Both the position numbers and the translations under genes were made by a program. The notes under the pieces were generated by a model, which was given only the letters and a program-made list of their open reading frames with translations, was not told the origin of the DNA and did not search any database. Positions 43,791 to 53,939 of a stretch of 64,000 bases of DNA are shown in pieces. Position 1 is the first letter of the stretch; each line of letters begins with the position of its first letter. The stretch is from Dolomedes plantarius (Eukaryota; Arthropoda; Arachnida; Araneae; Dolomedidae), in contig OU015490.1 of assembly GCA_907164885.2 (NCBI GenBank), forward strand, positions 226,541,054 to 226,605,053, read 5' to 3'.

Positions 43791-46285
43791 TAATTAAACC
43801 TGGCGGAAATTGTTTATTTTGCGCTGTTGAGTAACCATATTTCTTTTTATTGGGTTCCATAGTAATTTTTTAAAGTGTATTTCTCTATTCTTAATATTAT
43901 GATTTTCGGCATTTGGCAATGATGCGTTGAGTATAATTTGTGTATTAGCAAATTTATTTACTATGCAGGCGTGATGTTAAAAAATAGTAAAATGATAAAC
44001 CATTATTATATTTGTAATGTTTAGGTGACAAATTTGGCAACATGTTTGACATTTTAAACTACTTTTTTCACTAATTTCTATTTTATGTTATAAAATTAAA
44101 TTAATAACATGATTTTAAAGTAACTTGAATTAATTAATCTATCTGTCCTCTAAGGGAAAATTTAAATGCAGAGTTAACCATAAAGTTTTAATACTTAGCC
44201 AAAAACAAACGCAGATTTATTTTCTTTTATACTCAATAGATCTTATATATTTAAAAGAGATTATGCCTAACAAATATACAAAACCATAATCTTCATTTTA
44301 TTTAGCAAAAATAATGAGGATTATTGTGTTAATTTACAGAATTTTTTTCTAATAATATACTATTTTAGGATAAAATATAATTCGTATACAAACTGCAAAA
44401 AACAGAAGATTCTCTGTTAGTTCAATTAAGCGCGTTCATTCAATTAGCAAAGGTTATCCTAGCATTGAGTTTCTAGACTGATAAAATCGCAATTTAATCC
44501 TGTGGATCTTGAACGCTATAAAACATACATATATTAATTAAATTGAACAACCAAAGGAAGATGGGGAAAATAAAGTGGATTAAATTTCTGATACGCTGTT
44601 ATCTTAAATACATTCAGTAAACATAATTATTGTCAAAAGAGAAGTATCTGCGTAAATAAAAAAAAAATATAAAAAAATTATGTTTCATTAGAATATTTTT
44701 AAGTAAAGGTGTTTGTCAAATATATAGTTTACCAGATAGTTATTAAATAGGCATAAATATATATGGGGGTTTATAAAGTAAAATTATTGAAATACTTTGA
44801 AATGTCACCTTATATGCGACTTTCAATAATGAAAAGTAGATTTTGATATATGGGTGTTAAAAATATAAATGTGAGTGAGAGATAAAAATAAAATTATAGA
44901 AGTATTTTTCATTAAGTTTTGACATTCTTACATTATAAAATACGTTATATAAAATTGGAGTTATGAAACGCAATAAAGATTTCTTTCACAGTTGTCGTAG
45001 TCCGTTTATAAGTGAAAATTTATTTTTTGACAAATACTTTCTGGCAAGAAAATGTCGATGATAATATTTTTGAAATATTAACAAAACTAGCCAGGCTTCG
45101 CCCGTCTTGCCGGTTGGTTTAGGGACCCGCTCCCTTCAGCAATCATTGTCAGAGAATGGAAGTACTAAAAAAGAACGAATAAAGGTAGTTACATTTTATG
45201 GAAACGCATCCCACGTCCTGCAAACAATTTTAAGAAGTAGAAAAATTATTTTCCTCACCCCCCCCCCCCCCGGCGAGCTGGCGTTCCCCGGGATTTTTAG
45301 AATGTTTGTTAACCCAAATCAATTTAAAAACTAAACACAGTATATATTACATTGTAAAAAAAGGCATGTGAAATGTTATACACATGAATAAAAACAAAAA
45401 CCAATATAAAAATATATAAATTTATAATAAACTCCTCAGAATTCAGCTACATTTTGCCTTTCATCATTGGAGGAAAAAAAGCTGAAAAGTAAAACATTGA
45501 ATGTATACATTTATAATCAACCACTATAAAAAATGGGTAAAATAATTTTTCTCGCACCATAAACCTATGAGTAATAAAATATAGTAATAATTTATAAATA
45601 AATAAATTTATAATAAATAAATAAATTTATAATATATAAATAAAGAAATGAATTAAATAATATAAAGATTTGTACTATAATATAATATAAATTTCAAACG
45701 ATTCTTGAAGTCAGGTAACTTTCAAAAACAGCAAAACACTGTTTCAGAGTTTCAACCTTTGTTGCCACTCTCTGATTCTCTTTTGAGTAAAAAAAATTCA
45801 AGAATTTAGTATGAAAATAATGTTCGTGTGTATGAAGTATTTGTTTTGATAAAGACACATTTCCCTTTTTGAAAAAAAAACATTCAATGAGCAAATGAAC
45901 TTGTAAAATCAAAATGGCAACGAATATTGTTTGTGAACAATCGTGAGTTTGTATTTTGGTAAGATTAATAACTTTACTAATTATTGACCGATTTTAATTA
46001 TTTTAGGATTTTTGTGACCGCCTGAGGGTGGGTGAGAAGAATTTTGACTTTGATTTTACCTTCTTTTAAATTTTATGGACCTCTTTTCTCTGTTGCGGCT
46101 AATTTTTGAGAGTGGATCACAAATCACAAAACTGTGCTTAAAGTTTAGACTGATTCTTTTTAATTAAGATATACTAATTTTTATGCTTTTAAAAGTACAT
46201 CGTGAATTATAAAGTTAAGAATAATATATAAATTACAGTATTCTAAGCATACTGAAATACAAACACAATATGTAATATACCAACT
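43791..46285. other. AT-rich intervening sequence
   Basis: A less AT-rich patch near 45090-45300 (TTCGCCCGTCTTGCCGG; a run of 14 C at 45259-45272) is unassigned. A short AATAAATTTATAAT simple repeat lies at about 45590-45660. No gene recognised. Confidence 0.45.
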
Positions 46286-46554
46286 TACCAAATTTCAGAG
46301 AGAAAACAATCGCAAGTTAGCGAGACACATAGGGGTGATTCCCGGAAATGTAACAGCTTCCCTTTACTGTTGTCACCCTTCAAAATTATTGGTTTTAAAA
46401 TTATTATAATTATTTTAAACCTTCCAAATTTATCTTAGAATTATCCTAAGGCTTCAAAACATATGTATGTGAAGTTTCAACCAGATTCGTCGAGAAATGT
46501 AGATTTGTATACGATATATACATACATGCATAGAGAAACTTTGCTTTATTTATA
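46286..46554. other. Unassigned sequence left of the LINE fragment
   Basis: Resembles repeat-derived 3' non-coding sequence (CAAATTTCAGAGAGAAAAC, AGTTTCAACCAGATTCGTCG), but I cannot name a family. Confidence 0.3.
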
Positions 46555-47040
46555 TAGATCACTGCATTCCTTCCCACTGCGGTATACCGAAAAGAGGGAG
46601 CTGATAATCTTGCTAAATAATGTTGCAGGTCAATACAACCCATGTACTGTTCCCTTATCTCCTAGCTTATTCTGAGTTAAACAAAACCCTCAGGGAGACA
46701 AGGGGGCAATATACACAAAATGCAGATTGAGGTTAAGACTTGGATTTTAAACTCAACTAACTTGCGCTATCCCTCAAGACCTCCCATGACATATTGCTTC
46801 CGCAAAGTTTAGAAAATTGGCACCTCATGACTTTTTACGTGTACAACTGCATTGGAGTTCCATCTTCTCCCGAGTGCTCCCTTTGTTCTGATTGGGAACT
46901 TATGGATTTTAACTACCGTTTAACGTGTTCCTCTCTTCAATACAAAAAAATTTCAATCGAACATTTTTCTAACAGAGCTTACCTCTACAGCTCTGCCAGT
47001 GGGGAATTATGGTCACTGGAATTTTTCCCGAGGTAGGAAA
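46555..47040 (+). pseudogene. LINE fragment: RNase H to C-terminal end of a non-LTR reverse transcriptase
   Basis: Around 46562 one frame reads CIPSHCGIPK and, after a one-base shift, EGADNLAK, together matching the SHCGxxGNExADxLAK motif of the RNase H domain found in Jockey/R1-type LINEs. Further on, the frame at 46794-47036 reads IGVPSSPECSLC followed by a decayed LTCSSLQ, the Cys-rich post-RNase H region (CxLC ... H...C) of such elements, with a short tail. Several frameshifts; the reverse transcriptase itself is absent. The left side is cut off near 46555, where AT-rich, TA-repeat-like sequence begins. Confidence 0.65.
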
Positions 47041-47318
47041 AGAAAAAAAAATTGTGTTCACAGCACCTTACGCATCGAATTATAAAACATGTTTCCATAC
47101 AGTGCGGAATTATGACTTTTTAGTTAATTGCGAGATACTTGCATGTAAACATTACCTTAAAACAAGGTGTAGGTTAAAAACGTCACGATCTTTTCAAGCG
47201 TAAATTTCATGGCATAGAAAAATTGCAAAGTATTATACTTCTGCAGTATTATTGCCGTTGCTCAAAAATACTCATACTTTGTAGTCAAGACACATGTTGG
47301 GAAATATTTTTATATGTC
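47041..47318. other. Short unassigned AT-rich sequence
   Basis: Nothing recognised. Confidence 0.5.
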
Positions 47319-47323
47319 TCTAG

Positions 47324-49842
47324 TGTGGGGGTGTAAAGGAATACAGAACATGAAGAATTAAGAATGTATTATTAATTATGTGGGTATTAGATTGCAAGAA
47401 ATTTAATCAGATATTCGATATGATTCCTTTAGACAAGAACTATTCTGGTTTAAATGGAATCTTGATTTATTCAATTAAAATGAACATATAAAATTATACA
47501 ATATATTATACACCTCATTGAAATATTACACTTGACTTTATTATAATTCATATACTACAATTGGTTCATTATCATTAATCAGAATTTGGCATTGTTTCGT
47601 CATCAAATCCTAATATCTTCTTAAAAAAATAAGCACTAATTCAAATCAATCACATAAGCTTAATCAATAATTGCCATTAATTCCTATCATAGCCATACTA
47701 CATCCGTAATCAACAATTATTATTAATTCATACACAAATCACGTCACTTTATATTATATAAAATCTCGTTTTACGAATTATTATCTATTTCTCTTTTAAC
47801 TGTCGTCATCGAATTAAATAGCTATCGCGTTTTATATATGATATCACGTTACATTAACAGTTACTCGTATGAGAAGCAATGATGGTAAGTATGAAGAAGA
47901 GAGAAGACAGTTTCTTTGCAGATGATTGTTGAATCATCGGGCACAGAGCGCAGGATTCCTCATTAATCGTTGAACTGGGCATCTGGTTAACGGAAGCACT
48001 GCTTTCTCAAACTTTATTCGTCTTATCACTCATAGTAGTGCACAGGGCTCCGTTGGTCGTTGGATGCTCTCGGCACTGGAAACTGGGACACAACTCTTCT
48101 TCGGGCTCTTTGGCATATGTGGTAATGGTATTGAGTTAATTTTTGCTTATGTGGTGTAAAGTTACTATCTGTGATTAAATCTATGCCCTCCTGACGAAAT
48201 ATTAGAAATAAGTAATGTATTTCCATCTTATGCACCTCGGACATCTGGTTTCTAGCCGCTAAAGTTTTTTTTTATTTCTCCCACGTGGTCAGTTGTTGTT
48301 TCGCAAAATATACGTTTTAGCCATCTTGTTCCAATTTTCCCGGCATCCGAAATCGGGCCGTTCGTGAAGAAAGGCAGAGCTTCAGCTGATCACGTGAGGT
48401 CGCGTGCGTGGTCAGGGCCAATGAAAAGAGTTCTGGTGACGTCAGACGCTGCCACCGGTCACTTGTGGGGCAGGTTTTCTTCAGAGGGAGAGAGAGGAGA
48501 TGGTCAGTCGCGGGTTAGCTGTGGTGGGAGTAAGACGTTGTTTTGGAGGCTTCTCAGCAGTAACGGAAGAAGGTAGCGAGCTGTCCGCCGAGTGCCGTGC
48601 TTCGACGTCTTGATGATCCAGTAGTGAGCCAAAAGTCGCATCACCACGTGTAATTTCTCCATTTGTGCTGTCCCGTTGATGTTTCGTCCGAGCTGTCCGC
48701 CGAGTGCCGTGCTACAACATCTTGGTATCTAATAGTGATGCCATGGATCGTCGCACCCTGCCAAAATTCTCTTCACGACGTTGAACTCTTCATTGTGCAG
48801 CCCACCGAAAGCCGCTAGAGGCCAAGATGTCCAGCCAGATAAGAATATAATTTAATATCTACTTTGCTTTACGACATTTTTTCTTTGTCATTCCCTTTTA
48901 TCCTTCTTTTAATATTATTATGCTCATGTAGCAGTTAAATTGTTTTCTTTTTTGTAACAAGCGATTACTGATTTATATGACGCCTACTTGAGTTGTGTTT
49001 AATGTTCTTTTTTTTCTTGTTCTTTATAATATGACTAAATTAAATTTAATTTCTTTGGGGGCCAAATCTTGTGTTTTGTCATGCTTATTGGAGTATTGTC
49101 TTGGATTTTACCTTACAGCATTGCAGTGAAACCACGGAGTAGAGTCTCTGGGGTTATTGCGGCCTGATCTCTCAAATTTTAAATCTTAATGTTATATCAC
49201 AATGTTTGCAACCACGACACATAGGAAACGGGTTGCACTACTCCGTCTTCACTCGGACATGTTTTAACTACTGGCTTGCTGGGTGATTTGATACCACTTC
49301 TGTCTCTAACTACTCTTTTTCGTTCTCCCCATCTTTTTTCATACCCTTTTTCTCTTATTATTTCTGGCCTCGCCTCTTCCAATCCCATTGGTCTCAACTC
49401 ATGTCATCTATTCGTTCGTGGTTGCCTTTTCTCTCTCCTTTTTCACCAATGCGCATCGTTGGTGGGACTTATAAAAATTTCCTCCTTTCTTGACTTTCTC
49501 ATGCTCAGCTCAACACCAACTATGGTGGTCTCTTTTATAGCTATCCCAAATTTATGGCTTCCAATTCTTTTTTACTTCCTTCCTTGCAAATTCAATCTTC
49601 AGATTCACCGATTCCTTTTTATCTTAACTTTTATCTATACTTTTATTTCTTTCTTCGTGCCCAATTTTCTATTTGTAGTAATTTGGGTTTATTGTTGGTT
49701 TTCTCACCTCAACTGCTTTTATTGCTCGTCTTTTGCTTCCTTGTCCCGTTTCTTTCTAATATTGTGCAATTATTTTAATCCGTACCGTAACTTTCAACTA
49801 TCCTGCACCTGGCTTTGACGCAATTGTCATATCCCTATGACA
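47324..49842. mobile_element. LTR-like element, 2.5 kb, related to the solo LTR at 30499
   Basis: Flanked by a perfect 5-bp duplication TCTAG (47319-47323 and 49843-49847). It begins TGTGGGGG and ends CCCTATGACA, the same last ten bases as the solo LTR at 30499-31851. Similarity to that LTR is patchy: GAGAAGCAATGAT near 47873, CTCCGT-GTCGTTGGATGCTCTC near 48050, ACCAATGCGCATC near 49445, and the terminal ~60 bases. The central ~1 kb (about 48250-49230) has no counterpart there. No gag or pol coding seen. Either an unusually long solo LTR or an LTR carrying an insertion. Confidence 0.75.
48270..48850. promoter_or_regulatory. GC-rich, CpG-containing block with E-box and CRE motifs
   Basis: Stands out in base composition. 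CACGTG occurs at 48282-48287, 48391-48396 and 48645-48650, a perfect TGACGTCA (CRE) at 48437-48444, and CCAAT at 48418-48422. A ~113-bp partial tandem repeat starts at about 48577 and 48690 (GAGCTGTCCGCCGAGTGCCG). Motif matches this short occur by chance, but their concentration in a GC-rich block inside an LTR-like element fits a promoter/enhancer (U3) region. No transcript evidence available. Confidence 0.4.
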
Positions 49843-49847
49843 TCTAG

Positions 49848-50431
49848 TCATGGAATAATAAAAAAATAAAATTTTGCTTCCGTGAGAAGAGTTAAGTTTT
49901 TAAAATTTGACTGTTACTGAAACTCAAAATGATCGAAATGTGGATTTTAGCTTTTAAGTGTATCCTTTTTGCTAAAATTGTAAACGACGCAGCAAATTAT
50001 TTGCTTGAGGCAGTAATTGTCCGATAGTTCGGAACTAATTACCGCCTTTACAAAAGTTTTACGTATCTGCATAAATCTGCTTTATTCTTGTTAAACGTGC
50101 TACTTGTTTCTAAATCAGTACAATGGAGAATTGGATTTTAATTTTATTGCTTTCACTCAGTATAAGACTTTAAAAATAAGAAAGTCGAGAAAGAGAGATA
50201 CTTCTTAATTTTCAATATCATTCAAAAAAGAGCATCCCAGCATATTTACGCTACATTTCCTTTTTTGCGACACGACAAGATCAAAATAAAATTGAGATGC
50301 TTTACAGATTTAATTCCTTATATAGAATGTTTAGGAACAAATGGATATAATAATGATGACATTAATTAAATATAATTTCTTGAAAATAGGTTTCATTAAA
50401 AATGTTTCTAGTGTAATATGTTCAAATAAAA
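49848..50431. other. AT-rich intervening sequence
   Basis: Nothing recognised. Confidence 0.5.
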
Positions 50432-50433
50432 TA

Positions 50434-51277
50434 CAGTGTGGCCCGAAAGTTGGTAGACATTTCTAGAATATAATAAATTTTTAAAAAGTTAATTTATTTT
50501 TAAATATTTGGTTTCAGATTATATATCCGTAATCCTTGGAAAATAAGTATGGAGAAATTCTAAACGGAGCAAAAGGTCAAAATAATTTAATTTTTGCAAA
50601 GAAAATAATAGATCAAAATTAAGTAATTTATTCAATAAACAAAATACCCTTGTCTGGGGAACAGAAAATGCAACAATAATTCATCATCAGCTGCATCCAT
50701 GAAAAGTAACGATTTGTTGCTGTGAAAGTTAGAAAAATTATTGTTCCTTACTTCCTCGATGATTATATAAAAATGCTCTAATCGTCACAGGAGAAAGTTG
50801 TCGGGACATGCTGGAACATTTCATGTGACCTGAATGCATCGAAGTTTTTGTGGCAACAAGATTGGGGCTACTTCCCAAACAGCTTGTCGGACAATGGAGC
50901 GTTTAAGGCAAATTTTTGGAAGGCAAATAATTTCATGAAACTGAGTTATCAATTCGCCTTCACAGATTTTTACCCATGGGGATATCGGAAAGGCAGAGTA
51001 TACCGTGACAAACTTCGAACCATCCAACAAATAAAGGCAAACAACGGTCAAGAAATTTAAGGAAATATTACTACAGGCGAGGGACCACTCTTTAAAAAGT
51101 ATGTAGCATTGTCAATAACAATGTGGCTAATTTTCAAAACTAGTTAAAAAAATGCCCAAGAAGTACATTTATTGATTATGAGAATAAATGTGAGAATAAT
51201 TGAAAAAAATGCGGGTTTTTAATAATTAAAAGAATTATTCTACTTTAAAATTGTTTGTTAACTTTTGGATTACACTG
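50434..51277 (+). mobile_element. Internally deleted mariner-like element
   Basis: The left end after TA reads CAGTGTGGCCCGAAAGTTGG and the right end, reverse-complemented, reads CAGTGTAATCCAAAAGTTAA; both go on to A-ACA. The right flank is AA, not TA. At 844 bp it keeps the second half of a transposase in the plus orientation. Clearly a decayed, non-autonomous copy. Confidence 0.8.
50640..51060 (+). pseudogene. Mariner-type transposase, catalytic-domain remnant
   Basis: Three frames hold the remnant. About 50660-50720 has IIHHQLHP and KVTIC, the segment just after the first catalytic Asp. About 50775-50820 has VTGESCRDMLEHF, the usual NGERYRxML region. The frame 50848-51060 has WQQDWGYFP (degraded QQDGA, second Asp) and DFYPWGYRKGRVYRDKLRTI, matching the DFFLWGYLKxxVY block. 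The frame then stops at 51058-51060 before the C-terminal helix. Multiple stops; inactive. Confidence 0.75.
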
Positions 51278-52463
51278 AATAAGAGATCTTCTTTGCGGCA
51301 TAAATATTTTTAAAAAATCACAGGATTTTTCAACACTAATAAAAGAAACAAATTTAATCCCAACTATTATTTTAATGTGTATGACATATGGCGTCATAAA
51401 CTTAGTTTCTAATATGTTTCTCTTATGTTTGCGTTCAAATAACGACTGTTTCATTTGTTTTGATAGAAAATTTTATGCAATATTCCAACGAATGTGACGA
51501 AGATGGAAATTGGTTATGACAGATGACACTATCTGGGAGAAAGATAATGTATTGGAGCTACGAGTTCGACTTGTCAATCAAGCAGAATACTCCGTAGCAA
51601 TTACAATTTAGACTCAGTCAAGAATTATTTTCAGCTGTGATACAAATTGTTCAACATAAACTAAATAATCAATCTAAAATAGTATTTAGTTATACTTAAA
51701 TTTACACCTTTCATAATTTATTTAAGCTTCTTTTCTTACAGCGTGAATCCAAGAGCAAAGGTAACCATGTAATAAAAAGGTAATTTTATATAAGTTTGGT
51801 AAAAATACTGTACACGATTTTGTGCGAGTACCTGCCAAATTGGGAAACTTGGAAAGCATGTATAACAAATGACAAAAAAAATACTCGGTTTTGAGCGGAA
51901 TTTAAAAAAGTTACTTACAATAGTTTATACAATTTAATATTGGAAACTGCTGACAAATGTTAATCGCAATTATTACGTTGGACAAGAGATACTTACATTA
52001 TATGTATAACGAAAATAACAAATAAATCAAAGCCACTACCTAATGCTCTAGTCCACAATCCTTTAATGTATAAGCCTTTATTCCATAAGTTATTTTTTAT
52101 CGCAAAAACTGTGATAATAAATTAATTTAAATTAAATGTTTAATCAAGGAAAATAGAACCAGATCCTTTTAGATATTGAAAAATACCGATAATATGAAAT
52201 TTTTAACCATTGTGTAAAATAGTATAGTTAACATTACTAACTCGTGCCTGAAAATGCTCAGAATTAACTTTTTGAAGGGAAGATATTCTTTTCCAATTTT
52301 GAAATGGCATAGGTTGCAGTTTCAAATAGCTGGTAAATGCCCGAAATTAGATATTATATCTAATGTCTGACATTTAACAGATAATTGCAGCTATCCTATT
52401 CATAATTATTTAACGCAAATGACCGAACTCTGACCTTTCTTTTATGTACAACGCATGTGACCT
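51278..52463. other. AT-rich intervening sequence
   Basis: Nothing recognised. Confidence 0.5.
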
Positions 52464-53043
52464 AACTGATTTAATACATATTTTATCTCAAAATATAAGC
52501 ATTGTTTAACAGCGAGGCAAAGTACATGAAAGGTAAATTTTCCCCTCTAAATGCAATTTTAAGATAATATTACCCTAATGGTTTCAATTTCGACTGAATA
52601 AATATGCATCTGAAGATGAAAGGTGATAAATTACTCAGAAATTAAATAATCATATTCAGTTTAATTAGCTTAGATTCCTCAATATACACGGTGGTTATAA
52701 AATAACGTGAGGTATTCAGAGCCCTCTAGCAAGTAAAGTATTCCACAAAACATAACTGATTTAATACATATTTTGTCTCAAAATAGAACCATTGTTTAAC
52801 AGGGAGGTAAAATACTTGAAAGGTAAATTTTCCCCTCTAAATGCAATTCTAAGGTAATATTATCCTAATATGTTCAATTTCGACTAAATAAATATTCATC
52901 CTCAGATGAAAGGTGATAAATTACTCAGAAATGAAATAATCATATTCAGTTAATTTAGTTTAGATTCCTCAATATACAGGGTGGTTATAAAATAACGTGA
53001 GGTATTCAGAGCCCTCTAGTGAGTAAAGTATTGCACGAAACAT
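52464..53043. repeat. 290-bp tandem duplication including a mariner terminus
   Basis: 52464-52753 and 52754-53043 match along their length (AACTGATTTAATACATATTT ... GGTGGTTATAAAATAACGTG ... CATAAC). Each copy holds ~220 bp of flank plus the first ~67 bp of the mariner-like element, so the TIR end is present twice (52687 and 52977). Confidence 0.93.
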
Positions 53044-53373
53044 AACCAAATTTGACGGGCGTACATAGTGGACCGTGGGATTTCGATAATAAAAAAAAGT
53101 ACCAAAAGTCACCACCATGGGAAATATTGGCTCTGTTTACCGAATAAAATGCATTAATTCGCATAAACGTGTTAAATGTTGCGATCATGAGTATAAAAGG
53201 AAAGGCTGGGATAATTCTTATAGTTCTGAGGCCAACTGCCTTTCGATGGCTCTTACCTTACGGGACCGTGCTTTGTTAGTCAAGCTGTATTATCAGCAGA
53301 ACGAGAATGCCAATGCTGCCCTTCGTGAGTTTCGTCGGTTAAAGAATTTGCGAAAAGGAACGATGAGCATAAC

Positions 53374-53711
53374 TGTCGGGATACACTGAAATTGGCTGAT
53401 TTAATCCACTGACGTTAGAAAATGGTTCGGGGACACCTACCCGGTGTCTCTTGATATACCGATGGAAGATACTTGAGACTGTCTTTTTCCTGTTTTATTA
53501 TATATCCTTTTCTATACATATAATACCTTTGAGACAATACCCAGGATTGCTCGATGTTCTCTCTCGGAGAATCACAGTTGTACTACCAAAAACAAAAACC
53601 ATATACCGACGCGCATGCGTCATGACTTCTCCCAATCAGCCTCTTCGAAAACATCTGAAGAGACGGGGAGGTTTCTCCCTCTATTGGGCAGAATGTGTAT
53701 GAAAACTGACA
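53374..53711 (-). repeat. 3' LTR of LTR-2
   Basis: 338 bp, TG...CA ends. An open frame of 83 codons within both LTRs is a shared chance frame, not a gene. Confidence 0.96.
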
Positions 53712-53939
53712 TCCTCCCACCTGAATTTACCTTTGGTAAATTCACCTAGACACAAAATTTACTTACTTTTGGCATATACAATTCTAAATATCAATACTCT
53801 TTCTCACGACTGAAAAATCAGTACCTAAAATTAAAAGACGTAAAAAATATTTACAATAACTATATACATATGTACAACATGAATTACAATAATTAAAAAA
53901 AAAAGAAAAATTGTCTTTCGAATCAAAGTTTTTCGAATG

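Noticed and set aside
45259..45272. Run of 14 C as a functional motif
   Set aside because: Homopolymer of this kind can arise by slippage or assembly error; nothing around it supports a function.
49276..49818. 180-codon frame with many Phe/Leu/Ser, membrane-protein-like
   Set aside because: A pyrimidine-rich strip of the LTR-like element. The related strip at 31466-31849 also yields Phe/Leu-rich frames without a shared conserved protein.
53451..53702. 83-codon frame repeated at 59285-59536
   Set aside because: It lies wholly inside the two LTRs of LTR-2, so the repetition reflects LTR identity, not a gene family.
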